A stretch of 45,810 nt of DNA from the NCBI RefSeq assembly GCF_001179965.1, contig NZ_CVSH01000053.1, positions 1 to 45,810 of the forward strand. The letters run 5' to 3'. The position numbers and the translations under genes were made by a program. Below the pieces are notes generated by a model. That model was not told the DNA's origin. It did no database searches and worked only from the letters and a program-made list of their open reading frames with translations. This stretch comes from Candidatus Pelagibacter communis (lineage in GTDB: Bacteria > Pseudomonadota > Alphaproteobacteria > Pelagibacterales > Pelagibacteraceae). Below are positions 1 through 8,582 of this stretch, in pieces; the stretch's first letter is position 1, and each line of letters begins with the position of its first letter.

Positions 1-582
1 AGTGGTGGGTGCCATAGAGCAGCAACAGGTAACATAGCAATTTTTGTTGGTGGAGAAAGAAAAGCTTTTGAAAAAATTTTACCCGCTCTTTCATCAATGG
101 GGAGAAAAATACTTCACACAGGGGAATTAGGAAGTGCTTCAATACTTAAAGTAATAACAAATTATCTTGCATCTACGCATTTAGCTGCGTTGGGAGAGGC
201 ATGGGCGGTTGCAAAAAAATCAAAATTAGATCTTACCAAAACCTTCAAAGGTATAGCAGTATCCTCAGGAAATTCTTTTGTACATGAAACAGAAAGCCAA
301 GTTATTTTAAATGGATCATATAATATAAACTTTACAATGGATTTGGTTGAAAAGGATGTTGGTTTGTTTAATCAATTGGCAAAAAAATTGGAGACAAATT
401 TAGAAATTTCACCTTTAGTACTGGATATTTTTAAAGATGCAAAAAAAAAATATGGTTCTAGAGCTTGGTCTTCTATGGTTGTTAAAAGATTTGAGGATAA
501 ATTAGGTATTAATTTTAGAGCATCAAATTTTCCTGAAGAACTAATTGATAATGAAAAAGAAGAAAAAGGTTACGAAATATAA
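1..582 (+). CDS. beta-hydroxyacid (3-hydroxyisobutyrate-type) dehydrogenase, 5' end outside window
   Basis: The open frame runs in from the window edge, so the first ATG seen (97) is internal; 193 C-terminal residues are visible. The start of the visible part (SGG, then ATGN and IFVGG) matches the junction after the Rossmann domain of the 3-hydroxyisobutyrate/6-phosphogluconate dehydrogenase family. The motif GSASILKVITN, near visible residue 50, carries the conserved catalytic lysine. The remainder is the all-helical C-terminal domain. Family members oxidise beta-hydroxyacids with NAD(P)+. The substrate cannot be read from this half. It lies 8 bp before an aldehyde dehydrogenase on the same strand, so the two probably act in one pathway. 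Confidence 0.85.
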   Translation, partial: SGGCHRAATGNIAIFVGGERKAFEKILPALSSMGRKILHTGELGSASILKVITNYLASTHLAALGEAWAVAKKSKLDLTKTFKGIAVSSGNSFVHETESQVILNGSYNINFTMDLVEKDVGLFNQLAKKLETNLEISPLVLDIFKDAKKKYGSRAWSSMVVKRFEDKLGINFRASNFPEELIDNEKEEKGYEI

Positions 583-590
583 TTGCTAAC

Positions 591-2021
591 ATGTTGGACA
601 GAAAAAAATTTTATATTGATGGCAAATGGGTAGATCCAAATAAAGATAATGATTTTGATGTTATCAACCCATCAAATGAGGAATGTTTTGCAAAAATTTC
701 TCTAGGATCAAAAGAAGATGTTGATAAAGCAGTTATAGCTGCAAAAAATGCGTTCGAAAGTTGGAGAGATGTACCAAAAGATAAAAAGATTAATTTGCTT
801 GAGACGCTACTAGCAATTTATAAAAAAAAATTTGATATTATGTCTGAGGCTATATCAACTGAAATGGGTGCTCCAATTGATTGGGCAAAAGAAGTTCAAA
901 CTGCATCTGGTCAAGCACATCTTGAAGACTTTATTTTAAGATTAAAAAATTTTAATTTTGATAAGCAATTTGATAAAAAATCTAATAACCATATCTGTTA
1001 TGAGCCAATAGGTGTTTGTGGATTAATAACTCCTTGGAACTGGCCAATAAACCAAATTGCACTCAAAGTAATTCCAGCTCTTGCAACAGGTTGCACAATG
1101 ATACTTAAGCCCTCTGAAATATCTCCTTTATCGGCAATGGTCTTTGCAGAAATGATTGACGAAGCTAAATTTCCAAAAGGTGTATTTAATTTAATTAATG
1201 GAGATGGTGCTGGAGTAGGAACTCAATTATCTGGTCATCCTGATATAGATATGATTTCATTTACTGGTTCTACAAGAGCTGGGAGACTTATTTCAAAGAA
1301 TGCAGCTGATACTATTAAAAAAGTTTGTTTAGAGCTTGGTGGAAAGGGAGGCAATATAGTTTTTGCAGATGCATATCCAAACGCTGTGCGGGATGGAATT
1401 AGAAATGTAATGAGTAACTCTGGTCAATCATGTGATGCCCCTACAAGAATGTTAGTAGAAAAATCTATTTATAAAAAAGCTGTTGATGAAGCAATTGATG
1501 AAGCAAATAAAATCAAAGTAGATTTAGCTTCAAAAAAGGGAGATCACATAGGACCTGTAGTATCTAAAATTCAATACGATAAAATTATTAAGTTAATTAA
1601 AAGTGGCATTGAGGAAGGTGCAACACTTTCAGCAGGTGGGCCAGAATTACCCAATGGGTTAAATAAAGGCTACTTTATAAAACCAACTATATTCACTAAT
1701 GTTACAAATGAAATGACAATTGCAAAAGAAGAAATTTTTGGTCCAGTGTTATCAATTATTCCATTTAACACTGAAGATGAGGCTATTAAAATTGTAAATG
1801 ATACCTCTTATGGTTTAGGAAACTACTTACAAACTGAAGACAAAGAAAAAGCAAAAAGAGTTGCAAAAAAATTAAGATCTGGCTGTGTATATATAAACGG
1901 TAAAAGCGCTGATGCTGGTACACCTTTTGGTGGATACAAACAATCCGGAAATGGTCGAGAGGGGGGCGTTTGGGGTCTTGAGGAGTTTTTAGAAGTAAAA
2001 ACAGTTACTGGTTGGAATTAG
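591..2021 (+). CDS. NAD(P)+-dependent aldehyde dehydrogenase
   Basis: A 476-aa soluble enzyme of the ALDH superfamily, full length for the family. Visible motifs in order are PWNW (catalytic Asn150), FTGSTRAG (cofactor binding), LELGGK with general base Glu248, and the nucleophile Cys281 in SGQSCDAPTR. It oxidises an aldehyde to an acid. The neighbours (gamma-butyrobetaine-hydroxylase-like oxygenase, ProV) make a trimethylaminobutyraldehyde- or betaine-aldehyde-like substrate attractive, but that is inference from context. No Shine-Dalgarno is seen before the ATG, so translation may be coupled to the upstream gene. Its 3' end overlaps the convergent oxygenase gene by 17 bp. Confidence 0.9.
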   Translation: MLDRKKFYIDGKWVDPNKDNDFDVINPSNEECFAKISLGSKEDVDKAVIAAKNAFESWRDVPKDKKINLLETLLAIYKKKFDIMSEAISTEMGAPIDWAKEVQTASGQAHLEDFILRLKNFNFDKQFDKKSNNHICYEPIGVCGLITPWNWPINQIALKVIPALATGCTMILKPSEISPLSAMVFAEMIDEAKFPKGVFNLINGDGAGVGTQLSGHPDIDMISFTGSTRAGRLISKNAADTIKKVCLELGGKGGNIVFADAYPNAVRDGIRNVMSNSGQSCDAPTRMLVEKSIYKKAVDEAIDEANKIKVDLASKKGDHIGPVVSKIQYDKIIKLIKSGIEEGATLSAGGPELPNGLNKGYFIKPTIFTNVTNEMTIAKEEIFGPVLSIIPFNTEDEAIKIVNDTSYGLGNYLQTEDKEKAKRVAKKLRSGCVYINGKSADAGTPFGGYKQSGNGREGGVWGLEEFLEVKTVTGWN

Positions 2022-3153
2022 GTTTATTTTTTAAATATTTTAATCTTCCTATAATTTCATCTCTATCCATATAATATCCCTGCAAATGTCGATGACCAGA
2101 ATTTGGATCATATTCAGTTCTTCCATGTAATAATCGTCTATTATTAAAAGAAAAAATATCTCCTGGTTCTAACCTAAACTTTATTTGAAACTTATCATCG
2201 TGCAAAAGATTACCAAATCTATGATGTGCTTTATAAACTTTATCCATCAAATCTGGATGGCAATCTAATGCATCCATTGTTGCAACACTAAATCTAATAT
2301 CATGATAATCCTTATCTTTAGTAAGCGATACAGCAGGAGCATAATAACTTCTAACTGACTCTTGTGTATAATCCATATCTCTAAACTTTAGATGAACATT
2401 TATTAAAGTATCAAATATATCTTGCTCATTTTTTCTGAGATAATCAGCAACTGCGAAACCATCAACCGCTGATGACTCTCCACCTTCTGCTGAATTTATT
2501 AAACAATGTAAGAACTGGTAACCCGGGGGGGTTTCAAACCATGGTAAATCCATATGGTTTCTCAAAGCATGAGCTGTATAAGCAGAGTTGTTTGGTTTTG
2601 GAATATTAATCACCTCAAATGGTGTTTTGAAAAAAGTTTCACGTGTGTGGCTTATCCTATTTAATACTTTAAAACCTGATTTTTTTTCAACAGGTGCATT
2701 TTTAACGATTGCGATACCTGTATGATGAAGGAGTTCTAACCATTTTACTAAGCCAGCCTCAGAATTCATTATTTCTTCATGCTCAATTTCAATCGATTTA
2801 AGATTTTGTTGAAGAGAGTTATCCCAGAGTTTGTATGGTGAAATATACTGAGAATTATTTTTAATAGTATAGCAATTTTCTCTCAGCCAGTTTTGATCAT
2901 AATAACTTGTGTGATTTCCCTCACTCCACTCAATTTCTAATTTACCCGCACTATTTATAGAATATTTCTTTGGATTAATTTGGTTTGATACCTTTAGGAT
3001 ATTAAACATTCTATGTCGTGAATCTTTATCATGAGCTGTGGGGCAATTATCTCTTAACCACATGTAATTAAATTTACTTTTTTTTCCATCGTCCCAAAGA
3101 ACTTCAAGGCAATTTGAGTTCTTTGTTATATTTTTAATAGTAAAATTTTGCAT
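2005..3153 (-). CDS. gamma-butyrobetaine hydroxylase-like Fe(II)/2-oxoglutarate dioxygenase
   Basis: 382 aa. It has an N-terminal DUF971-like domain (about residues 5-110, with WLRDNCP) followed by a TauD/BBOX double-stranded beta-helix. The iron facial triad is His200, Asp202 and distal His343 (HGRTEYD). The stretch NNSAYTAHAL just before the triad and PPGYQFLHC after it closely follow eukaryotic gamma-butyrobetaine dioxygenase, including the tyrosine that helps cage the trimethylammonium group in that family. The expected reaction is hydroxylation of gamma-butyrobetaine (to carnitine) or of a related quaternary amine. Only part of the N-terminal zinc-site cysteines of the human enzyme is present. 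It starts inside the stop of the class II aldolase gene (TAATG), so the two are translationally coupled. Confidence 0.85.
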   Translation of the reverse strand: MQNFTIKNITKNSNCLEVLWDDGKKSKFNYMWLRDNCPTAHDKDSRHRMFNILKVSNQINPKKYSINSAGKLEIEWSEGNHTSYYDQNWLRENCYTIKNNSQYISPYKLWDNSLQQNLKSIEIEHEEIMNSEAGLVKWLELLHHTGIAIVKNAPVEKKSGFKVLNRISHTRETFFKTPFEVINIPKPNNSAYTAHALRNHMDLPWFETPPGYQFLHCLINSAEGGESSAVDGFAVADYLRKNEQDIFDTLINVHLKFRDMDYTQESVRSYYAPAVSLTKDKDYHDIRFSVATMDALDCHPDLMDKVYKAHHRFGNLLHDDKFQIKFRLEPGDIFSFNNRRLLHGRTEYDPNSGHRHLQGYYMDRDEIIGRLKYLKNKPNSNQ

Positions 3154-3884
3154 TAAGTTTTATAATTTGATTTCTCTCTATCTAGTTTTCTTAAAAGTGC
3201 AGCCCATTCTGTTTTGCCATCATAATTATAATCATCAGATTTGTCCATATTCTCCCAAAAGAAGGCTGCCTTTTGCTTGTCGATTTCGTGAACTTTTAAT
3301 CCCATAGATAAATTTTTTACCTGAACTGTGCATGCTTGTTCTAAATAATATGCCCTAAAAAAAGCTTCAGATGCGGTTTTGCCAACAGTATAATATCCAT
3401 GGTTCCTTGTAATTAATATATCGTGTTGCTTTATTAAAGACATAAATTTATTTCCGTAGTCTTTATCCTCAACAAATTCATAGTCCACGTATCCAATTAA
3501 ATGATTAAGATAGACTGCAGCTTGCGATAAATACATTAATCCTTCTTTAGTTCCACCAACTGCCATTACATCGTTTGCATGTCCATGGACATAAAAATTT
3601 ACATCTTGCCTTGCATTGAATATCCATTTTGCAAGATTATTACATCCATCGTTAAGCCAGGGATTATCATTTTCAATTGCTTTGCCTTCTTTATTAATTT
3701 TAACAAGTGATGACGCTGTTATTTCCTCATAAAACATTCCATAAGGATGAACAAAAGAGTTATCTTTATTTTCAATTGAACGAGCACCGGCACATTGATT
3801 AGCAAGATCTGTCATGCCATACATGTGAAGAATTCTGTAAAGAGCAGCTAATTCACATCTAACATTAAAATCTTTATCACTCAT
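3153..3884 (-). CDS. class II aldolase/adducin family protein
   Basis: 243 aa, the usual length for this family of zinc-dependent aldolases and decarboxylases. Metal ligands are visible as His100 and His102 (VHGHAND) and His162 (TRNHG), the standard HxH plus H pattern. Members cleave hydroxyacid or sugar-phosphate C-C bonds, and some act on small hydroxy acids. The substrate is not identifiable. The gene is the first of a two-gene minus-strand unit with the gamma-butyrobetaine-hydroxylase-like gene and overlaps it by one base, so it may cleave a product of that hydroxylation. A PLP-dependent aldolase does this job in carnitine biosynthesis, so the pairing would be unusual. Confidence 0.8.
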   Translation of the reverse strand: MSDKDFNVRCELAALYRILHMYGMTDLANQCAGARSIENKDNSFVHPYGMFYEEITASSLVKINKEGKAIENDNPWLNDGCNNLAKWIFNARQDVNFYVHGHANDVMAVGGTKEGLMYLSQAAVYLNHLIGYVDYEFVEDKDYGNKFMSLIKQHDILITRNHGYYTVGKTASEAFFRAYYLEQACTVQVKNLSMGLKVHEIDKQKAAFFWENMDKSDDYNYDGKTEWAALLRKLDREKSNYKT

Positions 3885-4000
3885 GTTTGTAAAATTATTA
3901 TATTTTTAACTAAAATAAATTGAAAAAATTATATTTCAATTAAAAGTTGTATTTATTTATTTTGTATCACTCTCCTCAAGCTGTTAAATATTGTGTGAAA

Positions 4001-5029
4001 ATGTCGAAGATTGAAATTAATAATGTTTATAAAATTTTTGGTAGCAATCCAAAGTCAGTTCTACCAATGGTTAAAGAAGGATCATCAAAAGAGGAAATTT
4101 TAGAAAAAACTGGCCATACAGTTGGCTTGGATAATGTTTCCATGAAGATTGAAGAAGGCGAAATATTTGTTTGTATGGGTTTATCTGGCTCTGGTAAATC
4201 TACTCTGATCAGACATTTAAATAGATTAATTGATCCAACTGAGGGTGAAATTTTAGTTGAAGGTACTGATGTAATGACTTTAAGCCAACAAAAACTAATT
4301 GATTTTAGAAGGCATAAAATGAGCATGGTTTTTCAAAGATTTGGTTTATTTCCTCATAAAACTGTAATTCAAAATGTCGGGTATGGTCTAGAGATACAAG
4401 GTATTTCTGACGAGGAAAGAAAAAAAATTTGTATGAACAAAATTGAGGCTGTTGGGCTTAGTGGATTTGAGAATCAATATCCTAATCAATTATCTGGTGG
4501 AATGCAGCAAAGAGTTGGATTAGCAAGAGCTTTAGCAACTGATACTGATATTATGTTAATGGATGAAGCATTTTCTGCTTTAGACCCATTAATAAGAAGT
4601 GATATGCAGAAACAATTATTAGATTTACAAGAACAGTTAAAAAAAACTATTGTCTTTATTACTCATGATTTAGACGAGTCACTTAGATTAGGTGATCATA
4701 TTGGAATACTTAATGCTGGAAAACTTGTTCAGGTTGGTAGTCCGGTTGATATAATAATGAATCCTGCAGATGAATATGTTGCTGCATTTGTCAAAGATGT
4801 GAATAGAGCCAAAGTTATAAAAGCTAAGGTTATCATGACTCCAAAAGAAAAAGTTAATGGTATTGATAAATCTAACCTTTTAAAAGTTCAAGAAGATCAA
4901 TTTATTGAAGAATTTTTACCACAAGTTGTTTGCACTAATGCAAATTGTGAAGTCGTGGATAAGAAAGGTAACATTAAAGGCTATATTACAAACAAGGAAT
5001 TAAAAGACTCTCTAACAAAAGGTAAGTAA
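4001..5029 (+). CDS. proV: glycine betaine/proline ABC transporter ATP-binding protein (ProV/OpuAA type)
   Basis: I choose the ATG at 4001 (342 aa). An in-frame ATG at 3947 would add 18 residues with no family similarity. Walker A GLSGSGKST lies at residues 60-68, the ABC signature LSGGMQ at 164-169 and Walker B DIMLMDEA at 183-190. A C-terminal extension carries a degenerate CBS-like region. The N-terminal stretch before Walker A is typical of the ProV subfamily. It energises uptake of quaternary amines together with a ProW permease and ProX binding protein. No permease or binding protein is adjacent; ProX and ProW are encoded about 18 kb away in this window and lack an ATPase of their own, so this is the probable partner. 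Confidence 0.9.
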   Translation: MSKIEINNVYKIFGSNPKSVLPMVKEGSSKEEILEKTGHTVGLDNVSMKIEEGEIFVCMGLSGSGKSTLIRHLNRLIDPTEGEILVEGTDVMTLSQQKLIDFRRHKMSMVFQRFGLFPHKTVIQNVGYGLEIQGISDEERKKICMNKIEAVGLSGFENQYPNQLSGGMQQRVGLARALATDTDIMLMDEAFSALDPLIRSDMQKQLLDLQEQLKKTIVFITHDLDESLRLGDHIGILNAGKLVQVGSPVDIIMNPADEYVAAFVKDVNRAKVIKAKVIMTPKEKVNGIDKSNLLKVQEDQFIEEFLPQVVCTNANCEVVDKKGNIKGYITNKELKDSLTKGK

Positions 5030-5033
5030 AAAT

Positions 5034-5444
5034 TTATACTTTTAATTTCTTATCTTCTATATCCATAAAAGGGAAATGAGAATTTTCATAAAAAATATTA
5101 ATTGCTTTTTTTAAAATAGTAATATCATCGAGCAATCCAGCATATAAATAATATTTATTCCATTTTTCTACATAAGTGAGTACAGGAGCAGCACACTTTT
5201 TACAAAAATGTTTTTTTATTTTTTTTTCACTTCCGCCATTATGCTCATAAATCGATAATTTGCTCATCTCTATATCAATAGCATTCTCTCGTAATTCAAT
5301 AATTGAAATCATCCCACCTATTTTTTTTCTACAATCTTGGCAGTGGCAGTTAAAAACTCTTGGTATTTCATCAAGTTTAACTGTGAAATTAATTGCTCCA
5401 CAAATACAACTCCCTTTTTTATTTACAAATATTTTTTCTGCCAT
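5034..5444 (-). CDS. GFA (CENP-V/GFA) family zinc protein
   Basis: 136 aa with the conserved zinc-binding cysteines of the GFA fold: Cys13/Cys15 (GSCICG), Cys33/Cys35/Cys38 (FNCHCQDC) and Cys81/Cys84 (FCKKC). The founding member was described as a glutathione-dependent formaldehyde-activating enzyme, although this activity has been doubted and most members are uncharacterised. It is a small cytosolic protein with no signal peptide. It ends 4 bp from the proV stop on the opposite strand. A second, divergent GFA gene lies at 9832-10179. The local wealth of demethylases that can release formaldehyde makes a link plausible but unproven. Confidence 0.8.
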   Translation of the reverse strand: MAEKIFVNKKGSCICGAINFTVKLDEIPRVFNCHCQDCRKKIGGMISIIELRENAIDIEMSKLSIYEHNGGSEKKIKKHFCKKCAAPVLTYVEKWNKYYLYAGLLDDITILKKAINIFYENSHFPFMDIEDKKLKV

Positions 5445-5502
5445 TGATATATAGTCTCATATAATTTTATTTTTTAAAATAAAAAAAGTGGTAATTTAAA
5501 TA

Positions 5503-6459
5503 ATGAGCGCTCAAAATAATAATCCAAGAGGTATAGTACTTGTCATTATTGCAATGTCTTTATTTGCTATGCAAGACGCACTTATCAAGTTTGTTTTTGA
5601 AAAATCAGCTTTATATGAAATATTTTTTGGTAGATATGTTGTTGCATCCTTTTTATTATTTTGTTTTGTGGTAATTGCCAAAAAAAAGGTTTCTCTTAAA
5701 ACTCAATATCCTTTTTTAACAATTTTAAGAGTTGTTCTGCACTTTCTAGCTTTTTCTGCATTTTTTATATCTTTAACTTTTATGCCTCTTGCAACTGCAA
5801 ACGCATTATTTTTTTCAAGCCCTTTCTTTGTTTCAATATTTGCAAAATTTTTTTTAAAGGAATTTATAGGTATAAGAAGATGGTCAGCAATTGTATTTGG
5901 ATTTATTGGTGTATACGTGGTTCTAAATCCAAACTTTTCAGAATTTGAATATAAAAATTTACTTCCGGTTTTGAGCGCATTTTTATATGCATCTTCTATG
6001 GTTATAACAAAATACACATCAGTAAAAGATGATGTATATACTCAATTATTTTATTTTTATTTAATCTCTATATCAATTTTAATAGTTATATTTTTAATAA
6101 TGGGACAAGGGCAATTTAATAATTCGAGTTATGATCCAACAATGCAATTTATATTCAGAGATTGGTTTTCAAACTTTGATTATACATGGAAATTTATTTT
6201 ATTTTTTGGTGTTGCTGCTTCTGTTGCGTTTATATGTATTTTTTCAGCATATATAGTTGCATCTCCATCAGTCGTTTCTTTATTTGAATATTCACTGATA
6301 ATTATGTCAATGATACCTGGTTACTTGTTATTCAATGAAATACCATCAGTAAGAACTTTTATTGGTGTAGCTTGTATTATAAGCGCTGGTGTTTATATTT
6401 ATTTCAGAGAAAAAGTTAGAGATCAGTATATTGCTACTGAAACTCCAGTAAGAAGATGA
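5503..6459 (+). CDS. DMT-superfamily EamA transporter
   Basis: 318 aa of almost continuous hydrophobic helices, in keeping with the ten-segment EamA architecture of two repeated five-helix halves. The N-terminal half carries the typical short cytosolic start, DALIKF near helix 1 and the RYVVASFLLF segment. The C-terminal half has the FEYSLIIMSMIPGYLLF segment, matching the second EamA repeat. Such proteins export or import small metabolites in the inner membrane; the cargo cannot be predicted. Its stop overlaps the start of the next oxygenase gene by four bases (ATGA), so the two are likely co-expressed. Confidence 0.85.
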   Translation: MSAQNNNPRGIVLVIIAMSLFAMQDALIKFVFEKSALYEIFFGRYVVASFLLFCFVVIAKKKVSLKTQYPFLTILRVVLHFLAFSAFFISLTFMPLATANALFFSSPFFVSIFAKFFLKEFIGIRRWSAIVFGFIGVYVVLNPNFSEFEYKNLLPVLSAFLYASSMVITKYTSVKDDVYTQLFYFYLISISILIVIFLIMGQGQFNNSSYDPTMQFIFRDWFSNFDYTWKFILFFGVAASVAFICIFSAYIVASPSVVSLFEYSLIIMSMIPGYLLFNEIPSVRTFIGVACIISAGVYIYFREKVRDQYIATETPVRR

Positions 6460-7424
6460 AAAAAAATTATATACCCACAATTAATATTTCAGCTTTATTG
6501 AGTGGAAATTTTAAAAATAAAAAAGAGATGAAAATTTTGAAAGAAATTGAAAAAGCATCCATTAATGTTGGTTTTTTTCAAATAGTTGGACATGGAATAA
6601 GTAAGAAAAGTATTAAAAATATTACTGCAGTTGGGAAAAATTTTTTTGCTTCAACTAAAATAAATAAAATGAAATTAGCTCCTAAGAAATGGAATAAATC
6701 TAATAAAAATTTATATAGGGGATACTTTCCAAACGATGTTAATGGTAAAGAAGGTTTGGATATTGGAGATCTGAAAGTTTCAAAAAAATATGCCTCAAAA
6801 ATTAATAATCAATATATTGAGTACCTAAATTTAAATAAATCTTTAAGTAAAAGCTCAATTAATGTTTTGAAAGACTATTATGATGATATATTTAATCTAG
6901 GCGAAACATTATTCAAAAGTATTATTAAAATTTATAATCTTGATATTAGAAATTCAAAAGTTGCTTTTAAGAGACAAAAAACACTTAGTACTTTAAGATT
7001 TAATTATTACCCAAATCAATCTAAGCCTGTTGAAATATCTAAGCAAGATGGTGTAGCGCTTGGATGTGAAACCCATGTTGATAGTGGAATTTTTACAATT
7101 CTCTATCAAGATAAGAAAGGTGGTCTTCAGGTTCAGAATAGACGAAATAAAAAATGGTATGATGTACCATTCAATAAAAATGCATTAATAGTAAACACTG
7201 GTCTTGCATTGGAATATTTAAGTAAAGGAAAATTTAAAGCCACTAATCACCGAGTATTATGGAATAAAACGAAAAGACTTTCTATTCCATTTTTCTTTGA
7301 GCCTTCATATGACTTTAAAATGAATAAATCTTTTTTCACTAAAAAACCAAATAACACAACTGGAATTATATTTGAAAAATTTTTAAATAAATCCTTAAAA
7401 AAATTTGTTGAATATCAAAGATAA
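6456..7424 (+). CDS. isopenicillin-N-synthase-like Fe(II)/2-oxoglutarate oxygenase
   Basis: 322 aa. The N-terminal DIOX_N-type region (GFFQIVGHGI, residues 39-48) precedes the core, where the iron ligands are His207, Asp209 (THVDSG) and His265 (TNHRVLW). Arg274 and Ser276 (RLSIPFF) form the RxS motif that binds 2-oxoglutarate in most members. This is the non-heme oxygenase fold of IPNS, ACC oxidase and the plant dioxygenases. Bacterial members oxidise varied small molecules and the substrate here is unknown. It is translationally coupled to the DMT transporter upstream, suggesting modification and transport of the same compound. It ends 3 bp from the convergent reductase gene. Confidence 0.85.
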   Translation: MKKNYIPTINISALLSGNFKNKKEMKILKEIEKASINVGFFQIVGHGISKKSIKNITAVGKNFFASTKINKMKLAPKKWNKSNKNLYRGYFPNDVNGKEGLDIGDLKVSKKYASKINNQYIEYLNLNKSLSKSSINVLKDYYDDIFNLGETLFKSIIKIYNLDIRNSKVAFKRQKTLSTLRFNYYPNQSKPVEISKQDGVALGCETHVDSGIFTILYQDKKGGLQVQNRRNKKWYDVPFNKNALIVNTGLALEYLSKGKFKATNHRVLWNKTKRLSIPFFFEPSYDFKMNKSFFTKKPNNTTGIIFEKFLNKSLKKFVEYQR

Positions 7425-7427
7425 TTA

Positions 7428-7997
7428 TCAAATCTTATTAGCTGTATCAGTTACGACCTGTAATAATTTTTTTCTTTTCTCATCAGAAACAAATGGTACT
7501 GAAAAAAATCTTTTATAAGTAATATCGGAAATACCACATAAATTAAAAACACCTCTTTTCAATCGTTTAGTTGGCATATTTAAAAAGAAAGTTCTAATAG
7601 CAAATTGAGGGGAGCCATAAGTACAAAATATAATTGCTTTTTTTCCTTTTAAGTTACCAACTGGATATCCATAGTTGCCAACTAGTTTTTTAAAAGTAAA
7701 AGCCCAAGGTGGTGCAAGAACTTTATCTATCCAACCTTCTGCTATTGCCGGAAGTCTGAAATTCCAGATTGGAGCTATCATTGTAATAATATCACTTTTT
7801 TCAATTCTTTTTCTATGATCTAAAACAACTTTGTCTGGTTTTTCTCCAGCAAAAACAGGATCAAATTTTTCCTTATACAAATCTACACAATCTACTTCGT
7901 GGCCTTTTTCTTTAAGACATTTAATAAAAGTATCTCTTATAGCAGCATTAAAAGATTGATCGTTATAATGACTGTAAACTAAAAATATTTTTTTCAT
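7428..7997 (-). CDS. NAD(P)H-dependent flavodoxin-fold oxidoreductase
   Basis: The ATG at 7997 gives 189 aa and overlaps the msrA stop (ATGA), with GGGGAAA just upstream as ribosome site. A TTG at 8006 is also in frame but less likely. The fold is flavodoxin_2 (NQO/MdaB/AzoR-like): N-terminal KKIFLVYSH, then MIAPIWNFRLPAIAEGWIDKV, which holds the FMN-contacting loop typical of quinone reductases, then the KGKKAIIFCTYGSP strand. It likely reduces quinones or other electrophiles using FMN or FAD. It is the last gene of the long minus-strand run and follows msrA, consistent with a redox-protection pair. Confidence 0.8.
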   Translation of the reverse strand: MKKIFLVYSHYNDQSFNAAIRDTFIKCLKEKGHEVDCVDLYKEKFDPVFAGEKPDKVVLDHRKRIEKSDIITMIAPIWNFRLPAIAEGWIDKVLAPPWAFTFKKLVGNYGYPVGNLKGKKAIIFCTYGSPQFAIRTFFLNMPTKRLKRGVFNLCGISDITYKRFFSVPFVSDEKRKKLLQVVTDTANKI

Positions 7998-8572
7998 TTT
8001 CCCCAAATACTATCTAGCTTTTTTTCTCGTCCACATCCTTTTTTATATAATAAATAATTTACAAAGTTTTCTTGATAATAATTTTGATGACTGTCTTCAC
8101 CTTTATAAAATTTATCATATTTTCTAACATACGTTACCACTTTTTTATCAAAATCCTTTTCAATCTTTTTAAGACTTTCAATTATTTGTTTTTTTTGTAA
8201 ATCATTCTTATAGAAAGCAACCGATCTGTAGCTATATCCTTTATCACAAAACTGTCCTTGCGAGTCAAAAGGATCAACATTTATCCAAAAAATTTTTAAT
8301 AACTCTTCAAAATTAGTTAATGATTTATCATAAATAATTTCAACAGTTTCAAAGTGACCAGTATCCCCATAGGTTACCTCTTTATAAGTTGGGTTTGTTG
8401 TGGTTCCCCCTGAGTACCCAGATATAACTTCAATTACACCATCTACTTTTTCAAATGATTCTTCCATACACCAAAAACAACCTCCACCAAAATACGCTTT
8501 ATCAATCTCTTTGCTAGTTGAATTTGTACTAATTAAAATTGCAAATAAAAAAATTAAAATCTTCCTAAGCAT
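7994..8572 (-). CDS. msrA: peptide-methionine (S)-S-oxide reductase, exported
   Basis: 192 aa. Residues 1-19 form a hydrophobic signal-like segment, so the enzyme is probably periplasmic, unlike the common cytosolic MsrA. The family motif GCFWCMEE carries the catalytic Cys32. GYSGGTTTNPTYKEV and GHFETVEI (substrate pocket) follow, and a C-terminal cysteine in KKGCGRE probably resolves the sulfenic acid. It repairs methionine S-sulfoxide in proteins. The ATG at 8572 is well placed, and the following flavodoxin-like gene starts inside its stop codon. Confidence 0.92.
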   Translation of the reverse strand: MLRKILIFLFAILISTNSTSKEIDKAYFGGGCFWCMEESFEKVDGVIEVISGYSGGTTTNPTYKEVTYGDTGHFETVEIIYDKSLTNFEELLKIFWINVDPFDSQGQFCDKGYSYRSVAFYKNDLQKKQIIESLKKIEKDFDKKVVTYVRKYDKFYKGEDSHQNYYQENFVNYLLYKKGCGREKKLDSIWGK

Positions 8573-8582
8573 TTTATTACAA

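Noticed and set aside
2005-2021. Overlapping convergent gene ends (also near 27745 and 41607) as possible antisense control
   Set aside because: Overlaps of 4-17 bp are ordinary results of genome streamlining; nothing indicates regulation.
3947-4000. 18-residue N-terminal extension of ProV
   Set aside because: It lacks similarity to ProV, whose usual start matches the ATG at 4001.
5460-5490. AT-only palindrome between the GFA and DMT genes
   Set aside because: T- and A-runs pair by chance in such DNA; no GC pairs stabilise it, so I do not call a terminator.
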